A stretch of 64,000 nucleotides of DNA from Rhodospirillales bacterium (GCA_017640505.1 JAEPQO010000001.1:62001-126000); one strand, 5' to 3'; positions 34,823 through 44,541 are shown, counted from the stretch's first letter. The notes: generated from the letters alone by a model not told the origin. A program made the numbers and translations.

Positions 34823-37123
34823 TTATTTCACCCACTTCAGCCGGAGCGCATTCAGCGTCACGACGATGGAACTCGACGACATGGCCACCGCCGCCACCAA
34901 TGGCGTTGCCAGGCCGGCAACCGCCAGCGGGATCGCAATCGCATTGTACGCAAACGCAAGGCCGAAGTTCTGTTTCACGAGCCGCGTCGCCGTCCGTGCC
35001 ACCCGGATGGCCGTGACGACAGGCGCAAGCGCCCTGCCCTGGAACAGCAGGTCCGCCGCCGTCTGACTGACGTCCGCCGCGCTTGAGGGCGACATCGAGA
35101 CGTGGGCGGCGACCAGCGACGGGGCGTCGTTGAGGCCGTCGCCGACCATCAGCACGCGGCGTCCCTCGGCGGCGAGATTTTCAAGCCGCGCGGTCTTGTC
35201 GGCGGGCAGGCAACCGGACTGCCACACATCGATGCCGAGGTCACCGGCGGCGCGTGCCACGGCGGCTTCGGTATCGCCGGAAAGCAGCTCGATCCCGAGA
35301 CCCATCCGGCGCAATGCACCGAGAACGTCCTTCGCGTCTTCGCGCAGCGCGTCCTCGAAATGGAACGTTGCTTTCATCTCGCCGGCGACGGCGTAGCAGA
35401 TTTCACTCAGGCCCACGGCATTGTTACGCGCGCCGGCGCCGCACCAATCGCGGCTGCCGAGCCTGATGCGGTTGCCGTCCAGCACACCCTCAAGCCCATA
35501 GCCCGGCTCTTCATGTATCTCCGTGATCTCGATGCCCTGCTCGTCGGCCGCGGCGGCAAGGGCCTTCGACAACGGATGGCGGCTGTGCCGCGCCAGCGCC
35601 GCAGCGGACGCAAGCGCGTCTTGATCAAAATCGCCGCCGACGAGCCTTGGCTGTCCGAGGGTCAGCGTGCCCGTCTTGTCGAATACGACGGTGTCGATGC
35701 TGCTCAGGCGCTCGAGCGCGTCAGCCGCCTTGACCAGCACGCCGGCCTTCAGAAGCCGGGACGACGCAACGACCTGCACCGCCGGCACGGCGAGCCCCAG
35801 CGCGCACGGGCACGTGATGATCAGAACGGCAATGGCCGCCATCAGCGAAGCCTGCCAGCCCGCATCCGTGAAGACGATCCATCCGGCGAACGTTGCCGCC
35901 GCCAGGATATGCACCACGGGCGCATAAATGCTTGCGACGCGGTCGGCGAGCCGGATGTACTTGGCACGGCCCTGCTCCGCCAGTTCCATCAGTTTGACGA
36001 TTTCGGAAAGCAGCGTGCCGTCGGCCCGCACCGTGGTCCTGACACGCAGCGGCGCCGTCAGGTTGAGCGTACCCGCAAAGACCCGCCCGCCCGGGATCGC
36101 CAGCTTTGGCATCGTCTCGCCGGTCAGGAGTTGGGTATCGACATCCGAGCGTCCGTCGAGGACGGTGCCGTCGACCGGCACCCGTTCACCGGCGGCGACG
36201 AGGACGGTCATGCCTTCGTCGATCTCGTTGATGCGTACGGCGCGCTGGCGGCCGTCATCACCGATGACGGTCGCGGCCCGTGCCTGCATCGCCAGCAGAT
36301 GCGTCGCCGCGGAGCGTGCCCGTGAGCGCGCGCGCTGATCGAGATAGCGCCCGATCAGCAGGAAGAACAGCAGCGATACCGAGGCATCGAAATAGGCATG
36401 CTGCGCCCCCTCGATCGTCTGGTAGAGGCTCATCACCGAAGCCAGCACGACGGCCAGGCTGATCGGCACGTCCATGTTAAGGCCGCGGGCGCGCAGCGCA
36501 CCAAGCGCGCTCCGGAAAAACGGCTGGCCCGCATAGACGACGGCGGGCAGCGCGATCAGCGCCGAGATCCAATGGAACAGCGTTCGCGTGTTTTCGCCCA
36601 TGTCGCCGGCATGCCCCGACCACACGGAAACGGACAGCAGCATCACGTTGGCGGCGGCGAACCCGGCGACGGCCATCGCCGACAGCAGACGCTTGTCCTC
36701 GCGGCTTTCGGTGCCGGCCAGTTCCGCCGGGTCGTAGGGCGTGACGGGGTAGCCCAGCGCCTGCACGGCACGCATCATCTCTGACGGGTCGGCCTCGCCG
36801 TCCTGCCACGCGACGGCGAGACGGCGCGTACTCATGTTAACGCGTGCGGCCTCAACACCCGGGAAAGACTTGAGACGGCCTTCGATCTTGCCGATGCAGG
36901 CTGCGCACTGAAGGTTCTCGACCAGCAGATTGAGGTGCGCGAGACCGTCGCCGGTGTGCGTCACGAACGTCGACGGATCACTGGGTGCGATCAGGTTTTC
37001 GTCGACAGCCTGCGCGCCACGTGCGGCGACGGTATAATTGACGAGCGCCCCGGCATCGCAGCAGTCCGCAATACCGGCGTCCGCCGGCAGCGCCACCCGC
37101 TTTGCTGGTTCGATCGCGTTCAT
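34823..37123 (-). CDS. ccoI: CcoI/FixI, copper-translocating P1B-type ATPase
   Basis: The 766-residue pump has an N-terminal heavy-metal-associated domain with CAAC at 73-76, preceded by a CC pair at 21-22. It has eight predicted membrane helices, the ion-binding TCPCALGLAVP motif, the phosphorylation motif DKTGTLTLG and the GDGLND hinge. CcoI supplies copper for cbb3 oxidase assembly. The ATG overlaps the ccoH stop as ATGA with AAGGA immediately upstream. Confidence 0.95.
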   Translation of the reverse strand: MNAIEPAKRVALPADAGIADCCDAGALVNYTVAARGAQAVDENLIAPSDPSTFVTHTGDGLAHLNLLVENLQCAACIGKIEGRLKSFPGVEAARVNMSTRRLAVAWQDGEADPSEMMRAVQALGYPVTPYDPAELAGTESREDKRLLSAMAVAGFAAANVMLLSVSVWSGHAGDMGENTRTLFHWISALIALPAVVYAGQPFFRSALGALRARGLNMDVPISLAVVLASVMSLYQTIEGAQHAYFDASVSLLFFLLIGRYLDQRARSRARSAATHLLAMQARAATVIGDDGRQRAVRINEIDEGMTVLVAAGERVPVDGTVLDGRSDVDTQLLTGETMPKLAIPGGRVFAGTLNLTAPLRVRTTVRADGTLLSEIVKLMELAEQGRAKYIRLADRVASIYAPVVHILAAATFAGWIVFTDAGWQASLMAAIAVLIITCPCALGLAVPAVQVVASSRLLKAGVLVKAADALERLSSIDTVVFDKTGTLTLGQPRLVGGDFDQDALASAAALARHSRHPLSKALAAAADEQGIEITEIHEEPGYGLEGVLDGNRIRLGSRDWCGAGARNNAVGLSEICYAVAGEMKATFHFEDALREDAKDVLGALRRMGLGIELLSGDTEAAVARAAGDLGIDVWQSGCLPADKTARLENLAAEGRRVLMVGDGLNDAPSLVAAHVSMSPSSAADVSQTAADLLFQGRALAPVVTAIRVARTATRLVKQNFGLAFAYNAIAIPLAVAGLATPLVAAVAMSSSSIVVTLNALRLKWVK

Positions 37124-37617
37124 TCCTTCACCATCACCTCGTGGCGCATGCGATAGGAATCGCCGCCGCGTTCCACCAGAACTTCAGCCTTCCAGCGGCC
37201 CGGCATGGGCGCGGCGAATGCGCCCTGGTAACGACCCTCGCCGAGCGCCTTGAGCTCGATCTGCAGCGTCGTTTCATCGCCGAGCGGTCGGGTCAGGGCA
37301 ACGCTCGCCCGGGCGCCCGATAACGGCAGGCCGGATTTCCCGGTCATCGTCACCGTGACCATGCCGTCGTCCGAGACATCGACGTTGCTGGTCCAGCCGA
37401 GCCGCTTCTGTGCCGCCGCGTCGTCGAGCGTACGGTTATAGACGATCCCCTTCCTGTAGGAATCCTCGGTCGTCAGACCCGGAAAGGTATCGAGGGCATA
37501 ATACATGAAGACCCCGTTCACCGCCGCAATCACGCCGAAGAACGCGACAAGGCCGAAAAACACCATGCGGCCGGTGATCCTGAATGCGGATTTATCGTTC
37601 ATCGTCATTATGCTCAT
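37120..37617 (-). CDS. ccoH: CcoH/FixH, cbb3 oxidase assembly protein
   Basis: The 165-residue protein has a single N-terminal transmembrane helix (GRMVFFGLVAFFGVIAAVNGVFMYYAL) and a periplasmic FixH domain starting with TEDSYRKGIVYNRTLDDAAAQ. FixH/CcoH interacts with CcoN and CcoI during assembly. The ATG at 37617 overlaps the ccoG stop (ATGA). Two internal ATGs (MTM) lie within five codons, so the start could shift slightly. Confidence 0.93.
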   Translation of the reverse strand: MSIMTMNDKSAFRITGRMVFFGLVAFFGVIAAVNGVFMYYALDTFPGLTTEDSYRKGIVYNRTLDDAAAQKRLGWTSNVDVSDDGMVTVTMTGKSGLPLSGARASVALTRPLGDETTLQIELKALGEGRYQGAFAAPMPGRWKAEVLVERGGDSYRMRHEVMVKE

Positions 37618-39116
37618 CGTTCGGGGGCCCTGAATACACTATCATATGTTGCGGTTTCGCCGTTGGACATGTCGCGAAGCTGGAAGTGAATGTCCATCGC
37701 CTCGTCGTTGATCATGTCGTCCGGGATCTGTACCAGAAGCCGGAAGCTTTGCAGCGTATCCGGGTTCAGTTCGAAAAGCGCGGTCATCGCCGGTTCCGTT
37801 TCAGCCGCACCGACAACTTTCATACGCGCACCTTCGGGTTCGGTGATTTCAAGGAAAACGGACCGTTCGATCCGTGCCTTGTTGAGAATCTTGAACGTGT
37901 AGGCGTTCTGGATCGAACCGTCGCCGAGGCGTGTGAAGATCGGGTTGCGGTCACGGAGCACGTTGATATCGAGCTCGGTCCGCCCCACGAACACGACCAG
38001 CATGAAGATGCCGATCGCCGCCCAGAGCGAGAAGTACGCCACCGTCCGGAATCGGATCGGTCTCAGCTTTGCCGGTTTGCCCTCGATCCGCGCATTCATG
38101 GCGGCGACGGAATCGTAATCGATCAGGCCGCGCGGGCGGCCGATCTTCGACATGACGTCGTCGCACGCGTCGATGCAGAGCGCGCAGGTAATGCATTCAA
38201 GTTGCTGGCCGTCGCGGATGTCGATCCCGGCCGGGCAGGCGACGACACATGCCTTGCAGTCGACGCAGTCGCCCCGGTTCTCGAACGTTTCGCCCTTCTT
38301 GTACGGCGCGCGCGGCTCGCCGCGGTCGTGCTTGTACGTCACGGTGAGGGAATGCTCGTCCATCATCGCGCCCTGGATGCGCGGCCACGGGCACATATAC
38401 GTGCACACCTGTTCGCGCATCAGTCCGCCCAGCGAATAGGTCGTGAACGTCAGTACGCCGACCGTCATGTAGGCGATGGGCGCCGCGTCGAGCAGAATGA
38501 AATCCTGCGCCAGCGTCGGGGCGTCGGCGAAATAGAAAATCCAGGCCCCGCCGGTCGCCACGGATATGACCAGCCAGATGGTGTGCTTGAGCACCCGCTT
38601 CACCGCCTTGGAAAACGACATCGGCGCCTTGTCGAGGCGGATTCGCGCGGCGCGGTCACCCTCGACAAAACGCTCGACCCAGATAAACAGATCGGTCCAT
38701 ACCGTCTGCGGGCAGGCATACCCGCACCAGGCACGGCCGAAGACGCTGGTGATGAAAAACAGGCCGACCGCCGCCATGATAAGCAAACCCGCGAAGTAAT
38801 AGACTTCCTGCGGCCAGATCTCGATGAAGAAGAAATAGAAGCGCCGGTGCGGGAAATCGATCAGCACCGCCTGGTCGGGGTTGCCGATGCCGCGGTCCCA
38901 GCGAATCCAGGGCGTGATGTAGTAGATGCCCAGCGTGATCGCCATAATCCACCACTTGAGCTTGCGGAAGGTACCCCAAACCCTTTTCGGATGGATCTTG
39001 ACCCGTTTCTTGTAAAGCGAGCGGTGTTCGCTTTTGTTGACCGCCTCGACATCATGCTGGGTGATGTCCGGTGCGGCGGCGCGTTCGTTCTGGGCAATCT
39101 CTGTTTCGGTCGTCAT
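37614..39116 (-). CDS. ccoG: CcoG/RdxA/FixG, membrane ferredoxin and copper reductase for cbb3 assembly
   Basis: The 500-residue protein has several membrane helices, the conserved GRAWCGYACPQTVWTDLF motif and a dicluster ferredoxin segment (CVDCKACVVACPAGIDIRD, CITCALCIDAC). A periplasmic Ig-like C-terminal domain follows. CcoG is reported to reduce Cu(II) for delivery to the oxidase. It starts about 90 nt after ccoP, separated by a long perfect hairpin, and leads ccoGHIS. Confidence 0.95.
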   Translation of the reverse strand: MTTETEIAQNERAAAPDITQHDVEAVNKSEHRSLYKKRVKIHPKRVWGTFRKLKWWIMAITLGIYYITPWIRWDRGIGNPDQAVLIDFPHRRFYFFFIEIWPQEVYYFAGLLIMAAVGLFFITSVFGRAWCGYACPQTVWTDLFIWVERFVEGDRAARIRLDKAPMSFSKAVKRVLKHTIWLVISVATGGAWIFYFADAPTLAQDFILLDAAPIAYMTVGVLTFTTYSLGGLMREQVCTYMCPWPRIQGAMMDEHSLTVTYKHDRGEPRAPYKKGETFENRGDCVDCKACVVACPAGIDIRDGQQLECITCALCIDACDDVMSKIGRPRGLIDYDSVAAMNARIEGKPAKLRPIRFRTVAYFSLWAAIGIFMLVVFVGRTELDINVLRDRNPIFTRLGDGSIQNAYTFKILNKARIERSVFLEITEPEGARMKVVGAAETEPAMTALFELNPDTLQSFRLLVQIPDDMINDEAMDIHFQLRDMSNGETATYDSVFRAPER

Positions 39117-39141
39117 GTGTTCACGCCACTTTCTAAAGGAT

Positions 39142-39178
39142 CAGACGTCACCTTCCCCCCGCACGAAGGTGACGTCTG
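39142..39178 (-). other. Perfect 14-bp stem-loop between ccoP and ccoG
   Basis: CAGACGTCACCTTC and its exact reverse complement flank a 9-nt loop. The stem has no following U-tract in either direction, so it is not a classic terminator. It separates the structural genes from the assembly genes and could act as an mRNA stabiliser, processing boundary or attenuator that lowers ccoGHIS expression. Confidence 0.75.
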
Positions 39179-39204
39179 TTGTGGGTGGATGTTTCCTCGT
39201 TAAC

Positions 39205-40074
39205 TTATTGGCCACCCCCCAACGAGTGCACGTAAATCGTCAATTGCTTGACCGTGACATCGTCGAGAATTTTACCCCATGCCGGCATCACGCCTGCGCG
39301 GCTGTTGGCGATCGATTCGACGATTGTCGCCTTGTCACCGCCATAGAGCCAGATATCGTTATTGAGCGGCGGCGCGCCGAGTTCGGCGGTGCCGACACCA
39401 CCTTCACCGTGGCAGGCGACGCAGTTGTCCTCGAACAGTTGCTGGCCTTCGTTCGCCGCCGCCTGGTCCGTCGCGTTACCCGACAGCGACAGAACAAACT
39501 CGGCCACCTGGCCGGCCTGCTCGCGGGTGAAGATACCATCCTTCACGAACGCCGGCATTTGCGAGACGCGCGCGTCGTCACTTTGCGTATTGCGCGCACC
39601 ATGCGTGATCGTGGTGTGGATCGCATCCAGCGAACCGCCCCAGACCCATTCGTCGTCGTTCAGGTTGGGGTACCCCGGCGCACCCTGCGCACCGGAGCCG
39701 TGGCACTGCGAGCAGTTGACGTTGAACGCCGACTTACCGCCCGCCATGGCGAACTCGAGAAGCTCCGGCTTGGTACGGATTTCCTCGAGCGAGGCATCGG
39801 CAATCGCCTGCAACTGGTCGGCCTGGGCCGCTTTCGCTGCCGCGACTTCCTTGTGCACCTCGGCGCGCGAGCTGTAGCCCAGCATGCCCTTGGTGTAGCT
39901 GGAGACCAGCGGGATCGCCGGATAGGCGATATAGTACCCGATCGACCACACCACGCATGCGTAGAAGATCCACAGCCACCATCTGGGAAGCGGGTTATCC
40001 AGTTCGCGGATACCGTCCCACTCGTGTCCGGTCGTTTCGATGCCGGAAAGTTGATCAACGTGTTTATCGGCCAT
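39205..40074 (-). CDS. ccoP: CcoP, cbb3 oxidase dihaem cytochrome c subunit
   Basis: The 289-residue protein has an N-terminal segment with the CcoP-typical HEWDGIRELDNPLPRWWLW, one membrane anchor, and two c-type haem motifs (CSQCH and CVACH) with distal Met residues in QMPAF and VMPAW. It carries electrons from cytochrome c to CcoO and CcoN. It lies 3 nt after ccoQ. Confidence 0.97.
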   Translation of the reverse strand: MADKHVDQLSGIETTGHEWDGIRELDNPLPRWWLWIFYACVVWSIGYYIAYPAIPLVSSYTKGMLGYSSRAEVHKEVAAAKAAQADQLQAIADASLEEIRTKPELLEFAMAGGKSAFNVNCSQCHGSGAQGAPGYPNLNDDEWVWGGSLDAIHTTITHGARNTQSDDARVSQMPAFVKDGIFTREQAGQVAEFVLSLSGNATDQAAANEGQQLFEDNCVACHGEGGVGTAELGAPPLNNDIWLYGGDKATIVESIANSRAGVMPAWGKILDDVTVKQLTIYVHSLGGGQ

Positions 40075-40077
40075 GTC

Positions 40078-40227
40078 TCAATCCTCCTTGAGCGGGATCT
40101 GCGCCGCGCGGTCGAACTTTTTCTGTGCACTGGGCCGGAAGGCATAGATCAGCACGCCGATGAAGATGGCGAACATGTAAACCAGCCCCCAGGTCTGGGC
40201 GAACTCGGCAACGGTTGTGTAATCCAT
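40078..40227 (-). CDS. ccoQ: CcoQ, small cbb3 oxidase subunit
   Basis: This 49-residue gene is not in the ORF track. From the ATG at 40227, after a GAGGAGA Shine-Dalgarno, it reads MDYTTVAEFAQTWGLVYMF with one transmembrane helix, then the FRPSAQKKFDRAAQIPLKED tail typical of CcoQ/FixQ. The stop at 40078 is 3 nt before the ccoP start. CcoQ stabilises the complex. Confidence 0.95.
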   Translation of the reverse strand: MDYTTVAEFAQTWGLVYMFAIFIGVLIYAFRPSAQKKFDRAAQIPLKED

Positions 40228-40238
40228 GTCGGTTCTCC

Positions 40239-40964
40239 TCAGCGCAGGTTGTCGTCGGCGTTATAGGACGAGAAATCGACCATCGTGCCGAGCACCTGAA
40301 GATAGGCGATCAGGGCATCGAGCTCGGTCGGCTTCCCGGGCTGACCGTCGAAATCGCGGACGTTCGCGCCCGGATAACGTTCGGCAACCGCGTCGGCACC
40401 TTCGTGATCCGGATCGGCCTGCGCCATCATGTCGGTAACGGCCACCTCGATCATTTCGGTCGTGTACGGCACGCCGATGGCCTTGTTGGCCTTGAGGTGA
40501 TCGCCGATGTCGAAACTGCGAACTTCGGCTTCGGCCAGGAACGGATAGCCCGGCATCACGCTTTCCGGCACCAAAGAGCGCGGATCGATCATATGCGCGC
40601 GATGCCATTCGTCGGAGTACTTGCCGCCGACACGCGCCAGGTCCGGACCGGTCCGCTTGGAGCCCCACTGGAACGGGTGGTCGTACATGCTTTCCGCAGC
40701 CAGCGAGTAGTGGCCGTAACGTTCCAGTTCGTCGCGGAACGGCCGCACCATCTGGCTGTGGCAGTTGTAGCACCCTTCGCGGATGTAGATGTTCCGTCCG
40801 GCGAGTTCGAGCGGGGTATACGGGCGCACGCCCTTCACCTTCTCGATCGTGCTTTCCAGATAGAACAGCGGCGCGATCTCGATGATGCCGCCGATGGAGA
40901 CGACGACGAGGATACCGATCACAAGCAGGATCGAATTGCGTTCAAATTTACCGTGGTCGAACAT
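40239..40964 (-). CDS. ccoO: CcoO, cbb3 oxidase monohaem cytochrome c subunit
   Basis: The 241-residue protein has an N-terminal membrane anchor ([21 protein letters not shown]) and one haem motif in [17 protein letters not shown], with [13 protein letters not shown] and the MPGYPFL methionine region. It is the obligatory electron-transfer partner of CcoN. It lies 12 nt after ccoN. Confidence 0.97.
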   Translation of the reverse strand: MFDHGKFERNSILLVIGILVVVSIGGIIEIAPLFYLESTIEKVKGVRPYTPLELAGRNIYIREGCYNCHSQMVRPFRDELERYGHYSLAAESMYDHPFQWGSKRTGPDLARVGGKYSDEWHRAHMIDPRSLVPESVMPGYPFLAEAEVRSFDIGDHLKANKAIGVPYTTEMIEVAVTDMMAQADPDHEGADAVAERYPGANVRDFDGQPGKPTELDALIAYLQVLGTMVDFSSYNADDNLR

Positions 40965-40976
40965 TTTCGATCTCCT

Positions 40977-42611
40977 TTACGCGCCGGCCGGTTGCGCAAG
41001 CGCATCGACATACGGCTTTTCAGTTCTGACATCGCCCTTGGCCGTGCGGTACACGTTCCAGGCCATGATCAGCGCGCCGAGGACATAGAGCCCGCCGCCG
41101 ACGACACGGATCACGTAGAACGGATGCATGGCATCGACGGTTTCGGCGAACGAGTATTCAAGGAAGCCGAGCGCGTCATACGACCGCCACATCAGCCCCT
41201 GCAGAATACCGCTGACCCACATCGCCGCCGCATAGAGCGCGATACCCAGCGTCGCCAACCAGAAGTGGGCGGAGACGAGGCGCAGCGAGTAAAGCCGTTC
41301 GCGGTTGAACATCTTCGGTGCGAGGAAGTAGATCGCGCCGAAGCTGACCATGCCGACCCAGCCGAGCGCACCGGAGTGCACGTGGCCGATGGTCCAGTCC
41401 GTGTAGTGGCTCAAGGAGTTGACGGCCTTGATGCTCATCAGCGGACCTTCGAAGGTCGACATGCCGTAGAACGCGACGGAGATCGCCATCATACGCAGGA
41501 TCGGATCGGTGCGGAGCTTGTCCCACGCCCCCGACAGCGTCATCAGGCCGTTGATCATCCCGCCCCAGCTCGGCATCCACAGCATCACCGAGAAGGTCAT
41601 GCCCAGTGTCTGTGCCCAGTCCGGCAGCGCGGTGTAGTGCAGGTGGTGCGGACCGGCCCAGATGTAGAGGAAGATCAACGACCAGAAGTGCACGATCGAC
41701 AACCGGTAAGAATAGACCGGGCGGTTGGCCTGCTTCGGAATGTAGTAGTACATGATGCCGAGGAAGCCCGCCGTCAGGAAGAACCCGACTGCGTTGTGCC
41801 CGTACCACCACTGCGTCAGCGCGTCCTGCACACCGGCGAACACCGGGTAGGACTTGGCGCCGAACCAGCTGACCGGCAGCGCCAGGTTGTTGACGATGTG
41901 GAGCATGGCGATCGTCACGATGAACGCCAGGTAGAACCAGTTGGCGACATAAATGTGCGGTTCCTTGCGGTTCCAGAGCGTTCCCAGGAACACCAGCAGG
42001 TAAACCACCCAGACGATGGTCAGCCACAGGTCGACGTACCACTCGGGCTCGGCATATTCCTTACCCTGCGTTACGCCGAACACGTAGCCCGTCGCCGCCA
42101 TGAGGATGACCAGCTGATAGCCCCAGAATACGAACCACGGCGCCCACCCGCCGGCGAGACGTGCCTGACAGGTGCGCTGCACGACGTGGAACGACGTCAT
42201 CAGGAGCGCGTTGCCGCCGAATGCGAAAATCACCGCGGACGTGTGCAGCGGACGAAGCCGCCCGAAACTGGTCCACGGCAGATCGAGGTTGAGAACCGGG
42301 AACGCCAGCTGCAACGCGATCACGAGACCGACCAGGAAGCCGACAACTCCCCAGAACGTCGTCGCAATCACGCCGGCGCGAACAACAGCGTCATTATAAT
42401 TGATGGACGAATTGGGATCGGCGGGCCCGCCGGTCTCTCCGTCACTCTTGATGACACGGAAAATGAAAACGACGCAGAACGCCGTCAGCAGCAATCCGTG
42501 CAGATAAATCGTCGTATCGACCGAGCCCGCGGACAGATACAGCCCGAGGAGCGCGCCGACAACGAGCGGTACGATCATTAGAAGGTTCATGATTCCAACC
42601 CCGTCTTTCAT
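40977..42611 (-). CDS. ccoN: CcoN, cbb3 oxidase catalytic subunit I
   Basis: The 544-residue, roughly 12-helix haem-copper oxidase subunit has haem and CuB ligand motifs in [49 protein letters not shown] and [15 protein letters not shown]. It reduces oxygen to water at low oxygen and pumps protons. The ATG at 42611 is used; an ATG at codon 8 is an alternative. Expression is probably anaerobically induced through the FixK/FNR box upstream. Confidence 0.97.
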   Translation of the reverse strand: MKDGVGIMNLLMIVPLVVGALLGLYLSAGSVDTTIYLHGLLLTAFCVVFIFRVIKSDGETGGPADPNSSINYNDAVVRAGVIATTFWGVVGFLVGLVIALQLAFPVLNLDLPWTSFGRLRPLHTSAVIFAFGGNALLMTSFHVVQRTCQARLAGGWAPWFVFWGYQLVILMAATGYVFGVTQGKEYAEPEWYVDLWLTIVWVVYLLVFLGTLWNRKEPHIYVANWFYLAFIVTIAMLHIVNNLALPVSWFGAKSYPVFAGVQDALTQWWYGHNAVGFFLTAGFLGIMYYYIPKQANRPVYSYRLSIVHFWSLIFLYIWAGPHHLHYTALPDWAQTLGMTFSVMLWMPSWGGMINGLMTLSGAWDKLRTDPILRMMAISVAFYGMSTFEGPLMSIKAVNSLSHYTDWTIGHVHSGALGWVGMVSFGAIYFLAPKMFNRERLYSLRLVSAHFWLATLGIALYAAAMWVSGILQGLMWRSYDALGFLEYSFAETVDAMHPFYVIRVVGGGLYVLGALIMAWNVYRTAKGDVRTEKPYVDALAQPAGA

Positions 42612-42658
42612 GCGATGAGATGAGCCGGCGGCGGAAACCTACGGCTGCATCTGGGCGT

Positions 42659-42664
42659 AATTTA
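42659..42664 (-). promoter_or_regulatory. Predicted -10 element of the ccoN promoter
   Basis: TAAATT on the minus strand is centred where a class II FNR/FixK promoter should place its -10 element, given the box centre at 42693.5. The implied transcription start is near 42652, about 40 nt before the ccoN ATG. Confidence 0.55.
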
Positions 42665-42686
42665 GGTGCACCTGCGAAATCCGTAA

Positions 42687-42700
42687 TTGATTCATGTCAA
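42687..42700 (-). promoter_or_regulatory. FixK/FNR box upstream of ccoN
   Basis: The minus strand reads TTGACATGAATCAA, an exact match to TTGAYNNNNRTCAA. Family knowledge: FixK/FNR/Anr activate cbb3 operons from a site at -41.5, which agrees with the -10 element noted here. The divergent nitroreductase gene may share it. Confidence 0.85.
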
Positions 42701-42719
42701 TGCGGACCAAATTCACTAC

Positions 42720-42739
42720 ATATTCAATTTATTGAATAT
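42720..42739. promoter_or_regulatory. Perfect 9-2-9 AT-rich palindrome
   Basis: ATATTCAAT, two T, ATTGAATAT form an exact inverted repeat in a GC-rich genome, about 80 nt upstream of the nitroreductase start and 20 nt beyond the FixK box. It looks like a dimeric regulator operator; the regulator is not identifiable here. Confidence 0.65.
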
Positions 42740-42820
42740 GATGGTTATTGCAAACCCGCCGATCCGAAGGGCATGATCCGTCCCGGGAAGTACACAACAA
42801 ATAATGACGGGAGCAGCCGC

Positions 42821-43588
42821 ATGAGCCCGGACACCTTGTCCAGCGAGATCACCAGCGAAACCATCGAGGCCCTGCTGAACCGCCGCAGCATCCGAAAATA
42901 TGCCGACACCCCGGTCACCGACGACCATGTGAACGCCATCCTGGGTGCGGCGCTGCGCGCGCCGACGTCCTCGAATGTCCAGGCATACAGCGTCGTGGTG
43001 GTCCGCGACCCGGCAATCAAGGAGGAGATCGCGGTGCCGTGCGGCAACCAGCAACACATCGTTTCATGTCCGGTGTTCCTTGCCTTTCTTGCCGACCTGA
43101 CGCGGATCGAGGCCGCTTTCCAGCGCCACGGACACACCGCCGATAACAACAATCTGGAGATGGGCCTGGTCGCAACCATCGACGCGGCGCTCGTCGGCAT
43201 GTCGGCTTATGTCGCCGCCGAATCTCTCGGGATACAGGGCGTGATGATCGGCGCCGTGCGCAACGATCCGGAAAAGATCGCAGAGATTCTCGGACTGCCG
43301 AACCGGGTCTATGCCGTGTTCGGGATGTGCCTCGGCTTCCCCGACCAGGCACCGAAGCAAAAGCCGCGCATGCCGGTCAGCGGCATCGTGCACCACGACC
43401 GCTATGACGCGGACGCGTCGCTCGCGGTGCTGGATCCCTATAACGCGCAGCTCCGGGCGCACTACGAAGCCATCGGCAAGGAGACCACGGCGGATTCGTG
43501 GTCCGACGAGGTCGACGCAAAGCTCTCGGCCAAGGCCAGGGACGGACTGCGCGCCGCCCTCAAGGCGCGCGGGTTCGACTTTTCCTGA
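42821..43588 (+). CDS. Nitroreductase family flavin oxidoreductase (NfsA/FRP-like)
   Basis: ATG at 42821 after a GGGAG Shine-Dalgarno gives 255 residues; the track's longer start at 42620 reads through promoter elements and is rejected. The protein begins ETIEALLNRRSIRKYADTPV and continues APTSSNVQAYSVVVVRD, the FMN-binding pattern of the NADPH nitroreductase/FMN reductase group. Conserved FGMCLGFPDQAPKQKPRMP toward the C-terminus fits the same group. The substrate is not known. It is divergent from ccoN. Confidence 0.88.
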   Translation: MSPDTLSSEITSETIEALLNRRSIRKYADTPVTDDHVNAILGAALRAPTSSNVQAYSVVVVRDPAIKEEIAVPCGNQQHIVSCPVFLAFLADLTRIEAAFQRHGHTADNNNLEMGLVATIDAALVGMSAYVAAESLGIQGVMIGAVRNDPEKIAEILGLPNRVYAVFGMCLGFPDQAPKQKPRMPVSGIVHHDRYDADASLAVLDPYNAQLRAHYEAIGKETTADSWSDEVDAKLSAKARDGLRAALKARGFDFS

Positions 43589-43614
43589 CGCCGGCTGAGG
43601 CGCTGCGGCGCCGT

Positions 43615-44541
43615 TCAGCGGCCGAGATTGATTGCCGCCTCTATCGCGACATGATCGGATCCATGCGCACCGATATGCTGCACCGAGATATCGTCGATCC
43701 CACGCGTCAAAAAATGATCGATTGAAATACCGAACGGGCCAAGCAGTGCAGGCCAAGACGCAGAAAGTCCGATATTCGTCCCTTGCAGCGCCGTTGCCGT
43801 GCAGATCGAGCGGAATACTGCCGACGACGGTGTCGCGTTCATATCGCCGCCCATGACGATATCGCCGTCGAGGCTTCGGATCAGGTCGCCCAATGCGGCA
43901 ATCTGCTTCCTTTGCTGCCTGGCACCATGCGGAAGGACGCCACGCCGGATATGGACGGCAACGATATAGAACGGCTCCCCGCCACCCGGCCGGTCGAACA
44001 GCGCCCATATGACCGGCGGCGTGTCGAACGCAAACTTTTCGCTTTCCACGCTGCGCCAGGGACGTTTCGACAGCAACGACACCTGGCAGCCAACGGAATC
44101 ACACACATCGGCATGCAACTGGTACGGATACATGTCGCTCATGGCCGTCAACACACGCTGCCATTTGGGCGACGTCTCGGACAGGATCAACACGTCCGCA
44201 TCACGCGCACGCATCATCTCGACACCCGATGGCGGGTCACTGTGCCGGTGGTGGACATTCCACGCCAGGACGCGAATATCCGGGGTTGGGGTCTGCGGGT
44301 CGCCGTATGTCAGGTCGGCCAGCACCGGGACAAGCACCGCACCGACAAGCGCCGCGCACGCCAGTGACGCCCAAGTACGCCTGCAGAACAGGAAACCAAA
44401 TGCAAGAATTGCCGATGCGACTGCCATATGCGGGCGAAAATGCGCAAACAGGTCGGCCCACCAAAAAAGCGTCCCCAGATACGCCAGACCGGCAAAGCAC
44501 AACAGCGCCAGGGCCGATATATACATGAGTTTCATAAACAT
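43615..44541 (-). CDS. Membrane-anchored endonuclease/exonuclease/phosphatase-family protein
   Basis: The ATG at 44541 (MFMKLMYISALALLCFAG) gives 308 residues; the track's earlier start is not supported. Three N-terminal hydrophobic segments anchor the protein, and the EEP domain follows with LAWNVHH, ILSETSPKW, VGGDMNATPSSAVFR, SIDHFL and GSDHVAIEAAI, which supply the catalytic Glu, Asp, Asn and His. EEP enzymes cleave phosphodiesters of DNA, lipids or inositol phosphates. The substrate is not known. It is convergent with the nitroreductase. Confidence 0.82.
   Translation of the reverse strand: MFMKLMYISALALLCFAGLAYLGTLFWWADLFAHFRPHMAVASAILAFGFLFCRRTWASLACAALVGAVLVPVLADLTYGDPQTPTPDIRVLAWNVHHRHSDPPSGVEMMRARDADVLILSETSPKWQRVLTAMSDMYPYQLHADVCDSVGCQVSLLSKRPWRSVESEKFAFDTPPVIWALFDRPGGGEPFYIVAVHIRRGVLPHGARQQRKQIAALGDLIRSLDGDIVMGGDMNATPSSAVFRSICTATALQGTNIGLSASWPALLGPFGISIDHFLTRGIDDISVQHIGAHGSDHVAIEAAINLGR

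Noticed and set aside
40215-42581. A 788-residue plus-strand ORF
   Set aside because: It lies antisense to ccoO and ccoN, which carry clear haem and copper ligand motifs.
42620-42820. N-terminal extension of the nitroreductase in the ORF track
   Set aside because: It reads through the FixK box and the palindrome, has no Shine-Dalgarno, and family members begin near residue 67 of that frame.
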